This document shows positions 43,036 through 51,900 of a DNA stretch of 64,000 nt, piece by piece. The position numbers and the translations under genes are program-made. Origin of the DNA: JAGXTF01 sp044224315 (GTDB lineage Bacteria > Bacteroidota > Bacteroidia > NS11-12g > UBA955); assembly GCA_044224315.1 (NCBI GenBank), contig JBGAKR010000001.1, positions 62,001-126,000 on the forward strand, given 5' to 3'. The notes under the pieces were generated by a model that was given only the letters and a program-made list of their open reading frames with translations, was not told the DNA's origin and searched no databases. Numbering within the stretch: position 1 is the stretch's first letter; each line of letters begins with the position of its first letter.

Positions 43036-43167
43036 TTATATGGTTTCAAAAATAGGATATCCCAGCCAGCGGCATGTTTTTATTAAACCACGAATGGTTA
43101 CAACTTTTTGGAGGTTGGGGTCGGGTTTGAAGCCCAGTATGGCATAGGGAAGTGGGTGTGTTTTCAT
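43036..43167 (-). CDS. Short ORF (43 aa), possibly the first half of an interrupted gene
   Basis: The product starts MKTHPLPYAILGFKPDPNLQ and ends with WLGYPIFETI before TAA (43038-43036). The next codon is an in-frame ATG that opens the 58-residue ORF. Codon use looks like real coding sequence (CCC, CTG, GGC, GAC). No family is recognised. Confidence 0.4.
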   Translation of the reverse strand: MKTHPLPYAILGFKPDPNLQKVVTIRGLIKTCRWLGYPIFETI

Positions 43168-43237
43168 AAGAAATTAACAAATTATTGAAAATAAATTTTA
43201 CTCAAATATATTAAATTTTTATAGAAATCCCAACTCC

Positions 43238-44188
43238 TCATCTCCCCCATTTCAACAACCTTAAGCCCAAACTTACCCGCAAATAATACCCGGTACCCAA
43301 AGCATAACCAGGGTAGGTGCCAAACTCGGCCGCATAAAATACAGGCGGATAATTGCTTTTGGCTACCAGCCCATAAACACCCAGGCGCATACCGGCCCGG
43401 GGCAGCTTGTCGGTGGGTGATACGCCGGCCAAAACGGGCTTATCCTGCGGATCTTCGGTATAGGGTAAAACCGAGGCTACAGCGGGTGGTTTTTGGGCTA
43501 TAAAAAAATCGAGGTAATAAAATGTGTAGCGCGAAATATGGGGTTGAATGCAATTTTCGGTTTGCAATTTGGCACTTAAAATGCATTTGCGCACCCGCCC
43601 TATTCCCATATAAAAAAAGTTTACAGGCGGAGCTGAAGAATCGATATACTGCGTGGTTTGCGGTATGCCTCCCTGCCCTGCATTATTGAATTTATATTTA
43701 ATATTTACCATCGGATTTCGCAGTTGCAAAGCCCCTATGCGCACATCCCAGGCATGCTGCACCCGCACCGGTACAGTGTAATATTCCATGGCGGTAATTT
43801 TTGAATGGTATTTGTGTAAATAAAATTTTTCTTCCTTTAATTTTTCGCGTCGCAATAAAATAATATTCAACCCTGCCTGGCTGCGTTTGCGACTGAGATC
43901 ACTGCGCATTTGGGGCAAATAAATACCCCAGAAATCATGCTCAATTTCAAGCGAACCTATACTATCCCAAAATAAATCGAGGTGGGTACTTACCAAAAAG
44001 TTTTTGCGGTCGATGGTGGCGATGGGTGCATACAAATGCAAAAATGGCAAGGCATGGGGCGAACTTTTGGCCGAATCTACCTGCAGGGTGGCCGAATCAG
44101 GGAATACCTGCACAGCTCTTTGGGCACTTAATTGATTTACAGCAACCGAAATGCAAAAAAAGATGAGAAAAGAAAGGCAAAAGCGCAT
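43238..44188 (-). CDS. Hypothetical exported protein, probably outer-membrane barrel
   Basis: A 316-residue protein with a signal peptide (1-22, LSAQ). The rest alternates aromatic and polar residues in strand-like blocks (FYYLDFFIAQK, GMRLGVYGLVAKS, GTGYYLRVSLGLRLLKWGR), fitting a small outer-membrane barrel. No specific family is recognised. It is divergent from ftcD with about 100 bp between the starts. Confidence 0.55.
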   Translation of the reverse strand: MRFCLSFLIFFCISVAVNQLSAQRAVQVFPDSATLQVDSAKSSPHALPFLHLYAPIATIDRKNFLVSTHLDLFWDSIGSLEIEHDFWGIYLPQMRSDLSRKRSQAGLNIILLRREKLKEEKFYLHKYHSKITAMEYYTVPVRVQHAWDVRIGALQLRNPMVNIKYKFNNAGQGGIPQTTQYIDSSAPPVNFFYMGIGRVRKCILSAKLQTENCIQPHISRYTFYYLDFFIAQKPPAVASVLPYTEDPQDKPVLAGVSPTDKLPRAGMRLGVYGLVAKSNYPPVFYAAEFGTYPGYALGTGYYLRVSLGLRLLKWGR

Positions 44189-44275
44189 GGATTACCGATT
44201 GTATGGAATTTTTGCGGCAAGTTAATTGTAGGCAGCCAAATTCACAAAATATTCGCCAATGCGCGGGATAGGAAG

Positions 44276-44283
44276 TATTTTTG
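44276..44283 (+). promoter_or_regulatory. -7 box of the formiminotransferase-cyclodeaminase gene
   Basis: TATTTTTG matches TAnnTTTG and ends 4 bases before the ATG at 44288, implying a leaderless or near-leaderless transcript. No clear -33 TTG is seen. Confidence 0.5.
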
Positions 44284-44287
44284 CCCC

Positions 44288-45979
44288 ATGCAAAAACGGC
44301 TGATTGAATGTGTACCCAATTTTAGCGAAGGACGCGATATCCATATCATCAAACAAATTACTGATGCCATAGAAGCAGTGGAAGGTGTAAGGCTGCTGGA
44401 TGTAGACCCCGGCAAGGCCACAAACCGCACTGTAGTAACTTTTGTAGGCGAACCCGAGCATGTGATTGAAGCGGCATTTCAGGGCATTAAAAAAGCCGCA
44501 GAGTTGATTGATATGCGCAACCACAAAGGCGAGCATCCGCGCATGGGCGCCACCGATGTTTGTCCGCTTATACCGGTTAGCGGTATCAGTATGGAAGAAA
44601 CGGCCGAATATGCCAAAATCCTGGCCCATCGTGTGGGTACCGAACTTGCCATTCCTGCCTATTTGTACGAATATGCACAACCCGATAAAAGCCGCAGCAA
44701 CCTTAGCATTATCCGCGCCGGGGAGTATGAGGGCTTTTTCGATAAAATAAAACTGCCCCAGTGGAAACCCGATTTTGGTCCGGATACCTTTAACCCCACC
44801 GCCGGTGGAACCGTAATCGGGGCCCGCGATTTTTTGATTGCTTACAACGTAAACCTCAATACCAAAAGCACCCGCATAGCCAATCGCATAGCCTTTGACG
44901 TGCGCGAAGCAGGCCGGGTAGTGCGCGAAGGCAATCCTTACTCAGGCAAAATAAAGCTGGATGAAAACGGAGAACCTGTAAGAATTCCGGGCAAACTGAA
45001 AAACGTAAAAGCCATAGGCTGGTATATTGAAGAATATCAGATGGCCCAGATATCGATAAACCTTACCAACTACAAAGAAACCCCACTGCACACGGTATTT
45101 GAAGAATGCCGCAAAAGTGCCGACGACCGTGGAGCCCGCGTTACAGGCAGCGAACTGGTGGGCCTGGTGCCCCTGGAACCCATGCTGCAGGCCGGCCGCT
45201 ATTTTCTGGAAAAACAGGGACTGAGTGTAGGGGTAAGCGAAGCCGAACTGGTATGGACCGCCGTAAAAAGCATGGGGCTGGACGAACTGGGACCCTTTGA
45301 CCCCAACAAAAAAATTATTGAATACCTGCTGAAAGATGCCGCCCATGAAAAACTTATAAACCTTACCGTGAAAGGCTTTGCCAATGAAACTGCGGCGGAT
45401 AGTCCTGCCCCTGGCGGGGGTTCGGTAGCCGCAGCGGTGGGTGCTTTTGGAGTATCGCTGGGCATTATGGTGGCCAATTTATCGGCCTCCAAGCGAGGCT
45501 GGGAAGACAAAACCGCTTTTTTTAGTCCGTGGGCTGAAAAGGGTCAGCATATCAAAGACACCCTGCTGGCCTTGGTAGACGAGGATACCCGTGCATTTAA
45601 CGCCATTATGGAAGCCTTTGGCCTGCCCAAAGACAACGACCACCAGAAGGCCGAACGCAAAGCCGCCATTCAAACCGCCAGCAAATACGCCACCGAGGTG
45701 CCTTACCGCACCCTGGAAGTGGCTGTATCTGCCATTCAGTTGATAGCCGAAATGACCGAAAAAGGCAATCCAAACTCCCTCAGCGACGGGGGTGTAGGGG
45801 CTGCCTGCCTGCTTACCGCCATGCAAGGTGCCTGGATGAATGTACTGATCAATGCACAAAGCCTGGATGACAAGGCCTGGGCCCATGAAATAACCGCCAA
45901 AGCCGAAAAACTGATAACCGAAGGCCGCACAGCCTGCAATAGCATTTTGCAACAGGTAGAAAGCCGGTTGAAGGGGTAA
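44288..45979 (+). CDS. ftcD: Bifunctional glutamate formimidoyltransferase / formimidoyltetrahydrofolate cyclodeaminase
   Basis: From ATG 44288 the product has 563 residues, the length of the full bifunctional enzyme. The N-terminal formiminotransferase part (about 1-320) opens RLIECVPNFSEGRD and includes HPRMGATDVCPLIPV and AGEYEGFFDKI. The C-terminal cyclodeaminase part (about 350-560) is helical, with DSPAPGGGSVAAAVGAFG and VGAACLLTAMQGAWMNVLIN. Together they transfer the formimino group of formiminoglutamate to tetrahydrofolate and cyclise it with release of ammonia, the end of histidine degradation. The other hut genes are not in the window. An upstream extension of the frame to 44132 is rejected because it crosses the promoter. 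Confidence 0.95.
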   Translation: MQKRLIECVPNFSEGRDIHIIKQITDAIEAVEGVRLLDVDPGKATNRTVVTFVGEPEHVIEAAFQGIKKAAELIDMRNHKGEHPRMGATDVCPLIPVSGISMEETAEYAKILAHRVGTELAIPAYLYEYAQPDKSRSNLSIIRAGEYEGFFDKIKLPQWKPDFGPDTFNPTAGGTVIGARDFLIAYNVNLNTKSTRIANRIAFDVREAGRVVREGNPYSGKIKLDENGEPVRIPGKLKNVKAIGWYIEEYQMAQISINLTNYKETPLHTVFEECRKSADDRGARVTGSELVGLVPLEPMLQAGRYFLEKQGLSVGVSEAELVWTAVKSMGLDELGPFDPNKKIIEYLLKDAAHEKLINLTVKGFANETAADSPAPGGGSVAAAVGAFGVSLGIMVANLSASKRGWEDKTAFFSPWAEKGQHIKDTLLALVDEDTRAFNAIMEAFGLPKDNDHQKAERKAAIQTASKYATEVPYRTLEVAVSAIQLIAEMTEKGNPNSLSDGGVGAACLLTAMQGAWMNVLINAQSLDDKAWAHEITAKAEKLITEGRTACNSILQQVESRLKG

Positions 45980-46003
45980 GAAAATTTTGTTTAAATTGCA
46001 GTT

Positions 46004-46207
46004 CTGAAAAAGAAACGCATCATATTCAGCAGCCCCGAAGAACAGGCGGAATTAACGCAAGCCGCTTTCAGGGCAATGAGTCCTATTGAACGACTGATGC
46101 AGCTGTATAAGGATATTGAACGGCTTTATCCGGGATTTAAGGATCGCCCTAAAAAGAAATCAAGGAGAATTATTTTTGATGAATATATTTCACGAAAATC
46201 ACATTGA
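46004..46207 (+). CDS. Small protein of a DUF6036-type nucleotidyltransferase module (about 67 aa, non-ATG start)
   Basis: The frame reads KKKRIIFSSPEEQAELTQAA then AMSPIERLMQLYKDIERLYP and ends DEYISRKSH. Small proteins with an SxEEQ start, a (L/M)SPxERL core and a basic tail are, as I recall them, found directly upstream of nucleotidyltransferase-like genes in Bacteroidota. No ATG precedes KKKR; CTG at 46004 is the only plausible alternative start before the TAA at 45992, and otherwise translation begins at ATG 46076. Absence of a normal start and the broken second gene suggest decay. The family link is from memory and needs a search. Confidence 0.5.
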   Translation: MKKKRIIFSSPEEQAELTQAAFRAMSPIERLMQLYKDIERLYPGFKDRPKKKSRRIIFDEYISRKSH

Positions 46208-46238
46208 ATTTATTCATAAGATTTACGAAAATGTTTAG
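46179..46238 (+). pseudogene. N-terminal remnant of a nucleotidyltransferase-like gene
   Basis: An ATG overlapping the end of the small protein opens MNIFHENHIEFIHKIYENV and stops after 19 codons. The opening (M-[ND]-I-F-x-x-x-x-[IV]-E-F-[IL]) resembles the first residues of DUF6036-like nucleotidyltransferases, which normally continue with a YxxVGGxA motif. Here the reading frame ends and a lipoprotein gene begins, so the rest seems deleted. This is an inference from 19 residues and the gene order. Confidence 0.35.
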
Positions 46239-46947
46239 AGTTTTTATGTTGCTTTCAACCATGCTCTGCCTGGCTATTTTGGGATGCAAAAAAAGAACAG
46301 ATTTAAAAACCGCCTCTGCTTACAAAATTCAAGGAACGCTTGTTGATTCTTGCGATGGAAATCCGATAGAAGACGCGCAAGTATTTATAACCCTATACCG
46401 AACTGTAAAATTTCAGGGAAAGGACTCAATCCTGCAGGAAACAATCCAATGCAAAACCCAGAAAGCAGGCTATTTTTCGGTAAATTTTAATTATCTGCCA
46501 AACAAATGTGTGATCAATGGTTTCTATAATAAAAAATCTCGTTTCCTTGTTAGCGGACCGGTCACTGAAAATCACTTTTTGAATGGGGTATTTTCCCTTA
46601 ACCAAATTTATTTTTATGGAATTTCTGTTACAAGCAACCTTCGATTTATTTGCGATAGTAGCTTCAAGTCAGGCGATATTATCATACTCTATGATTTAAA
46701 TCCACCCTACGAAGACCATCGGGATACAATTCGCGGAAAACCCGGAAAATTCTGGAATTATCAAACCAAACTCTGGTATAAATGGAACTATTTAGAAAAA
46801 GATCCTGTAACCCAAAATTGGATACTAAATACGCCCTATTATTTTAAAAGAATTCGGGGCAATGATACCTTGATGTTTGGTGAAATTCTGAATAAAAGTT
46901 CATGCCAAAGTTCGCTTACAGATACCCTGGAAGTTTTAATTCTTTAA
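46231..46947 (+). CDS. Hypothetical lipoprotein with a carboxypeptidase-regulatory-like domain
   Basis: The 238-residue product starts at ATG 46231. It has a lipoprotein signal with LAILGC, lipidated Cys about residue 19. Residues ~30-105 (YKIQGTLVDSCDGNPIEDAQ, TQKAGYFSVNFNYLP) follow the pattern of a carboxypeptidase-like regulatory (Ig-like) domain. The remainder is strand-rich and unassigned. It probably sits on the periplasmic or outer face of the outer membrane. Its start lies within the nucleotidyltransferase remnant. Confidence 0.65.
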   Translation: MFRVFMLLSTMLCLAILGCKKRTDLKTASAYKIQGTLVDSCDGNPIEDAQVFITLYRTVKFQGKDSILQETIQCKTQKAGYFSVNFNYLPNKCVINGFYNKKSRFLVSGPVTENHFLNGVFSLNQIYFYGISVTSNLRFICDSSFKSGDIIILYDLNPPYEDHRDTIRGKPGKFWNYQTKLWYKWNYLEKDPVTQNWILNTPYYFKRIRGNDTLMFGEILNKSSCQSSLTDTLEVLIL

Positions 46948-47288
46948 CTTTTTTTTTGAATTCAGGTAACGATTCTTTCATTCACAGAAGGCTTAATGCT
47001 CTAAGAATTTAAGTCCACTACCCCGAAACTTTTCAATTTGTAAGCGGAGATGCGTCCAAAATACAACTTGCTTATTGTGCCATATTTCATATTTGGGATA
47101 TTCTCAATTTGCCGATATAGAAGGTCTGCAAAATGAACCCCAATATCCTGAAAATGAATAATTACTGTGAATTCATATTACCGAAACATTTTGGTAATTA
47201 AAAAATTGTTGTTGAAACAAATGGTTTAATTTAGATTCATTATCTAAACAAAGGGCTTGTTTTAAAGCGGCAATTGTATATTTTTGTT
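46948..47288. other. Intergenic region before the TANFOR locus with palindrome and promoter
   Basis: No ORF is supported. A 22-bp imperfect palindrome lies at 47177-47198, with arms ATTACCGAAA and TTTTGGTAAT around a CA centre (one mismatch pair). A standard promoter follows: TTG at 47257-47259, 19 bases, TATTTTTG at 47279-47286, ending 2 bases before the ATG at 47289. Confidence 0.5.
47257..47286 (+). promoter_or_regulatory. Promoter of the TANFOR surface locus
   Basis: TTG (47257-47259), 19 bases, then TATTTTTG (47279-47286): a good match to the Bacteroidota -33/-7 pattern. It sits 2 bases upstream of the ATG, so the mRNA should be leaderless or the true start is slightly downstream. Confidence 0.55.
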
Positions 47289-48989
47289 ATGCCTTTGAAA
47301 CATTTAAATCTACAACGATATTGCCTGTTGCTGGTTCTTTGGATTTGCGGAAAACCACTTGGGGCGCAAGACATTGGCAACATTGGCAAGGGAAAGGTAT
47401 TTGACAAAGGTGGTAGTTTGGGGGTAGGCTGTATGTTTACCCAACAACAGGGAATCAATGCGCGCAGGGTTCCTTTTACCTGGTATTTATCTGGCTCGCC
47501 CACCCTTAAAATCTACGATGTTACCTTTCCGTTTACATTTGTTTACAGCGAACAGGAACGCAGTTTTACCCAGCCGTTTAATAAATACGGGGTAAGCCCT
47601 TACTACAAATGGATAACCCTGCACGCCGGCTGGCGCAATATCCATTACAGCGATTACACCCTGGGCGGGGCCACATTTTTGGGTGGCGGCTTTGATTTAA
47701 ATCCCGGTAAATTGCGTGTGGGTGCTGTGTATGGCCGGTTCAGAAACCGCACTGTGGTTGATGAAAGCTTTACCAGCAGGTTTAGCTACGCACTTCCAAG
47801 CTACGAAAGAATGGGGCTGGCGGCTAAAATCGGATTCGGAAAAGGACCCAATTACACCGATTTTATTGTATTCAAAGCCTGGGATAAAACCGATAGCCTG
47901 GTGGCCCGCAATGCAGATTCGGTGGGAGTAAAACCTATGGAAAATGTAGCCATTGGAATAAAAAGCAATTATATTTTATTTAAGCATTTTGATGTAAATG
48001 CCGATGCAGCCCTGAGTGCAGTAACCCTTGATACACGATTGAAAGACGAGGTTTCCTCAGATCCAACATTAAAAACAGCAGGCAATTTTCTCACCATAAA
48101 CCGCAGTACAGTGCCCTATTTTGCAGGTACTTTTTCACTGGGTTATTCTATAAAAAACTTTAGGATTAAAGGGGAATACCGCCGTGTAGACCCTGAATAT
48201 CAAACCCTGGGAAGTTATTACGTAAACAATGATTTAATCCTATATACGCTATCACCATCCATTACCCTTTTTAAGGGAAAACTGATGCTCAATACCAGTT
48301 ACGGAATTCGCAAAAACAATTTATTAAACGACCAGATAAATACAACCACTAATCGGATAGGTTCGGCATTTATTACACTAAACCCAAGTCGAAAATTTGG
48401 GCTGGGCCTGAATTACAGCAACTACGGAACCAATGTAAATAGTGGGCAAACCCTTCTTAATGACTCTATTATTTTCAGCATTGTAAATCAAAGTGCGGGT
48501 GGTAATATAAGGTTTACAAAAACCCATGCAGATATTAGCCGCAGCATATTAATCAATGCCCAGTATCAAAACCTGAACGACAATAACATTGTAACCCGGG
48601 CTTATACACAGAGCCGCAGTTATACCGCCAATATTGGCTATGTTTTTGGCAGGGGGAAAAAGGGAATAAATGCATCGTTAAATGCCAATTATTCGAATGT
48701 TAAAAGTTACAGTTCACAATTCGAAATTGCGGGCCCATCATTTAGCTATCGCAAACAAATTAAAAAAGCGAAATTGAATGTAAACACCAATGTGGGTGTG
48801 CTGGTAAAATTAAAATCATCCAAGCTCGACGGTACCATAATGAATTTGGGTGGAGGATTAAGCTGGCAACCCCACAAAAAACACAACTTCGGTTTATTGC
48901 TGAATGTTGTGAGAAATACAACCACCATAAACTCAATTTACACGTTTAACGAACAGCGGTTGAGTTTACGATACACCTATACGCTTTAA
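47289..48989 (+). CDS. Outer-membrane beta-barrel protein of the TANFOR locus
   Basis: The 566-residue protein has a signal peptide (about 1-26, ending LGAQ). From about 45 on, it alternates aromatic/Gly/polar residues in many strands (FTWYLSGSPTLKIYDVTFPF, YSIKNFRIKGEYRRVDPEYQ) and ends QRLSLRYTYTL, consistent with a barrel whose last strand is at the C-terminus. A large barrel encoded directly before a giant secreted-type protein suggests a secretion or anchoring role. The downstream gene starts 10 bp later, so they are an operon. No precise family is recognised. Confidence 0.65.
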   Translation: MPLKHLNLQRYCLLLVLWICGKPLGAQDIGNIGKGKVFDKGGSLGVGCMFTQQQGINARRVPFTWYLSGSPTLKIYDVTFPFTFVYSEQERSFTQPFNKYGVSPYYKWITLHAGWRNIHYSDYTLGGATFLGGGFDLNPGKLRVGAVYGRFRNRTVVDESFTSRFSYALPSYERMGLAAKIGFGKGPNYTDFIVFKAWDKTDSLVARNADSVGVKPMENVAIGIKSNYILFKHFDVNADAALSAVTLDTRLKDEVSSDPTLKTAGNFLTINRSTVPYFAGTFSLGYSIKNFRIKGEYRRVDPEYQTLGSYYVNNDLILYTLSPSITLFKGKLMLNTSYGIRKNNLLNDQINTTTNRIGSAFITLNPSRKFGLGLNYSNYGTNVNSGQTLLNDSIIFSIVNQSAGGNIRFTKTHADISRSILINAQYQNLNDNNIVTRAYTQSRSYTANIGYVFGRGKKGINASLNANYSNVKSYSSQFEIAGPSFSYRKQIKKAKLNVNTNVGVLVKLKSSKLDGTIMNLGGGLSWQPHKKHNFGLLLNVVRNTTTINSIYTFNEQRLSLRYTYTL

Positions 48990-48999
48990 AGCATCCGAT

Positions 49000-51900
49000 A
49001 TGAAAATAAACTGGTTTGCACGTCTCGTTTTACTGATTGCTGTTTTGGGAGCAGGAAAAATGCACTTAGCACAGGCACAACCCATCACTGTTTCTGTAAC
49101 CATTCTACCCCCATACGACCCCAATTTATTTACTTATACCGAGGATGAAAATAAAGTTTTAATTTCCGTTACCAATGTTTCATCAAACGTTCAAAACATC
49201 AAGTTGGGCGGGGTTTTCAAAAGTATAGACGACCGCATCAGAGTTTCAACCAATCCCGATTATCAACCGCCTTCAGCAATAACCTTAAATCCGGGTGAAA
49301 TGCGAATGTTAACCGCAACGGATTTGTATAATATTTTCCCTTCAGAAGAAAGCATCACAGCAGTGGGGATTAGCCGCGAGGAACTGCTGCGCACCCGCCG
49401 TTTGCCCGCAGCCACTTACCAGCTTTGCATAACTGCCTATGATTACAACTCCAGCGGATATACGAATCCCCTGAGTCCTGCAATACCTTCTGGTTGCTCG
49501 GCACCATTCCGCGTAGGACTAATCAATGCCCCTGAAATGCTGTCATTCGGCGGAGTAAGCTGCGGTGAACAACTCAGCTATTCGGATTTGCAGAGTTTTT
49601 TAATTCAATGGACCATCCCGCCCGAATCGCCTGTAAACACAAGGTATATTCTGGAAATGATAGAATTATATCCCGAAGGCCGAAACCCCTATGATGCATT
49701 TGAATCGGGTACATCACCCATATTCTTTACCGATAGCGTTGAAAATCAGAACAATTATTTTTATTCCATCGCCAACCCATTAATGGAGGCAGGCCGAACC
49801 TATGCCATAAGGGTAAAAGCCACTGACCCCACTGGCGGACTGCGATTTGCCAACCGTGGCTATAGCACACCTTGTGTAATACGCTATGGAAATGCAGTGA
49901 ATGACCGGGTTACCCTTAATCCCCATTACCCAAGCGACAACGAGTATGTGCCCTGGAGGTACTGCCCCATTATTGTAAAGTTTCAACCCTACGACAACCA
50001 ACTTTACCGTTTTAATTACAATTTTCAGCTGCTCGAAAATGGTACCACTGCAACCACCCGCAACAACGATCTGCGCTGGCCTTATGGCCCCCGGGAGTCA
50101 CAGGAAAGGGCCACAGGTATCAGCATCAGCGAAAGTGCTTCGCAACATATTGCCGTAAACGAACCCAATTCAACCGTAGCCCAGGAGTTTAACCGGGGTG
50201 CCCATTACCGATACAATGTGGGTGGCTATTTTCTGCATCGCACCACCGGTGACCGCGCCCCGCTAAGCATTTCAGCTACGGATGAGTTTATTTCAGGTAT
50301 GGGTGTGCCCATCAACAAACAGCCCGAAAATGAGTCTACCCAAGATTCGGGGCTTATCGCATTCAGATTTCAAACTGCACAAGTGCCTGCCAATCCCTTG
50401 CCGGCATTTTCCATTGTAACCTCGGCAAGTGGCAGGGGACCTACATCCAACTTTTTTGACGAAAAGGTAATAGAAAGATACCTGTTGGAAGTAAGCAAAA
50501 ACCGTGATTTCAGCACCATTTACCGCAGCGCTTCCAATAAGTTTGAACCCAATGTTACCCTAAACAATTGTATAGCCAACCGGGCTTTGCTCACCGATTC
50601 GATATACCGGGATTTAAACCTGAGCCTGCGGGTATCTGATACAGGCACTTATTACTGGCGCGTAAAATGGTTGCTGGAAGACGCAAATCCGGCAAGCGCG
50701 GCCTATATAACAGGGCCGGTCTGGCAATTCAGAATCGGCGGACGTGCACCGGAAATTAGGCCAGATTCAGCCCGACGCACACCTCCCGGCTGCCTTGCCG
50801 ATTGTGTAGCACCCGACATTACCGACCGCGTGCCGGTATCGACCGCAGCAGTGGGCACAGTGGTTACCGTGGGTAAATTTAGCATGACCCTGACCGAGAT
50901 TGCCTGGTCTGGAACCACCGCCCACGGTCGGGGCCATATCCGGGTACCCTTTATGGGTGCACCCGTAAAGGTGAGTTTCAGCGCTATTCAAATAAACGCA
51001 GCCAACAAAATGATTAGCGGTGATGTGCTCACCGAAACCGATAATACCACCCTCATTCCGGATGCAATTGCCCGGGCCACCGGAACTTTTACCGGCATGG
51101 GCCAGGAGCAGGCCGAAGAAATAAACCAATGGATAACCACTACCGCCCGACTAAGCAGTCAGTTGGCCGGCAGTGCACCGGTAGGTATGCCCCTGGGTAT
51201 TGACAATACGATTGACGGGCAGCGCATGATTATTGCCGTTTTGGGTTGCAAATTCACCCCCACTATGGCTACCCTCAACGCCATGGCCGGTGTGGATATC
51301 CCCGAAATGGGCAGTTGGATTTCACTGGGTGCCAACGATATTTGTTTTCATCCCGGAGGTATTAATTTTAACCAGGGTAAATTATATCTGCCACGTGATT
51401 TGAACCTGGTATATACATCAGACATCACATTTGCCCTGAAATCACCCTCCCTGCCCCGGGATTCGGGTACTTACGTAAGTTGGGATTGCCAGGGTTTTAA
51501 AGAACTTTCGGTAAGCGGAGCCGTGGTTTTTGGCAGAAATCTGCTGGTACCCGATGCCGATGATGGCAGTGCAGGTCCCGGACAAGTAGAAGGCAGATTT
51601 AATTTTAAAGTACAACGCAGCGGTAACTGGGTAGCTCGCCTGGATATGGATCGTTTTCAAGTTGCAGGTCTGCCAGAATGGGGCTTTGAAGCTTCTGAAG
51701 CATACCTCGATTTTTCGGATCTGCAAAATGCCGGCTCTATGCAATATCCCGAAGGCTATGGCGGAGATAGAACCATACGCTGGAAAGGATTTTACTTGAA
51801 ACGTCTGGCGGTTCGGTTGCCCAATGAGTTTAAAACCTACTCGGCGCCTGGTCGCAGACTTACAGGGTCGGTAAATAATGTATTAATAGACGGAACGGGT

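Noticed and set aside
44132..44287. 52-codon N-terminal extension of the formiminotransferase-cyclodeaminase
   Set aside because: It overlaps the divergent gene and the -7 box. The family begins at RLIECVPNFSEGRD, just after the ATG at 44288.
46948..47288. tRNA or small RNA gene in the intergenic regions
   Set aside because: No T-loop GTTCRA-type motif with matching acceptor stem was found here or in the other gaps longer than 300 bp.
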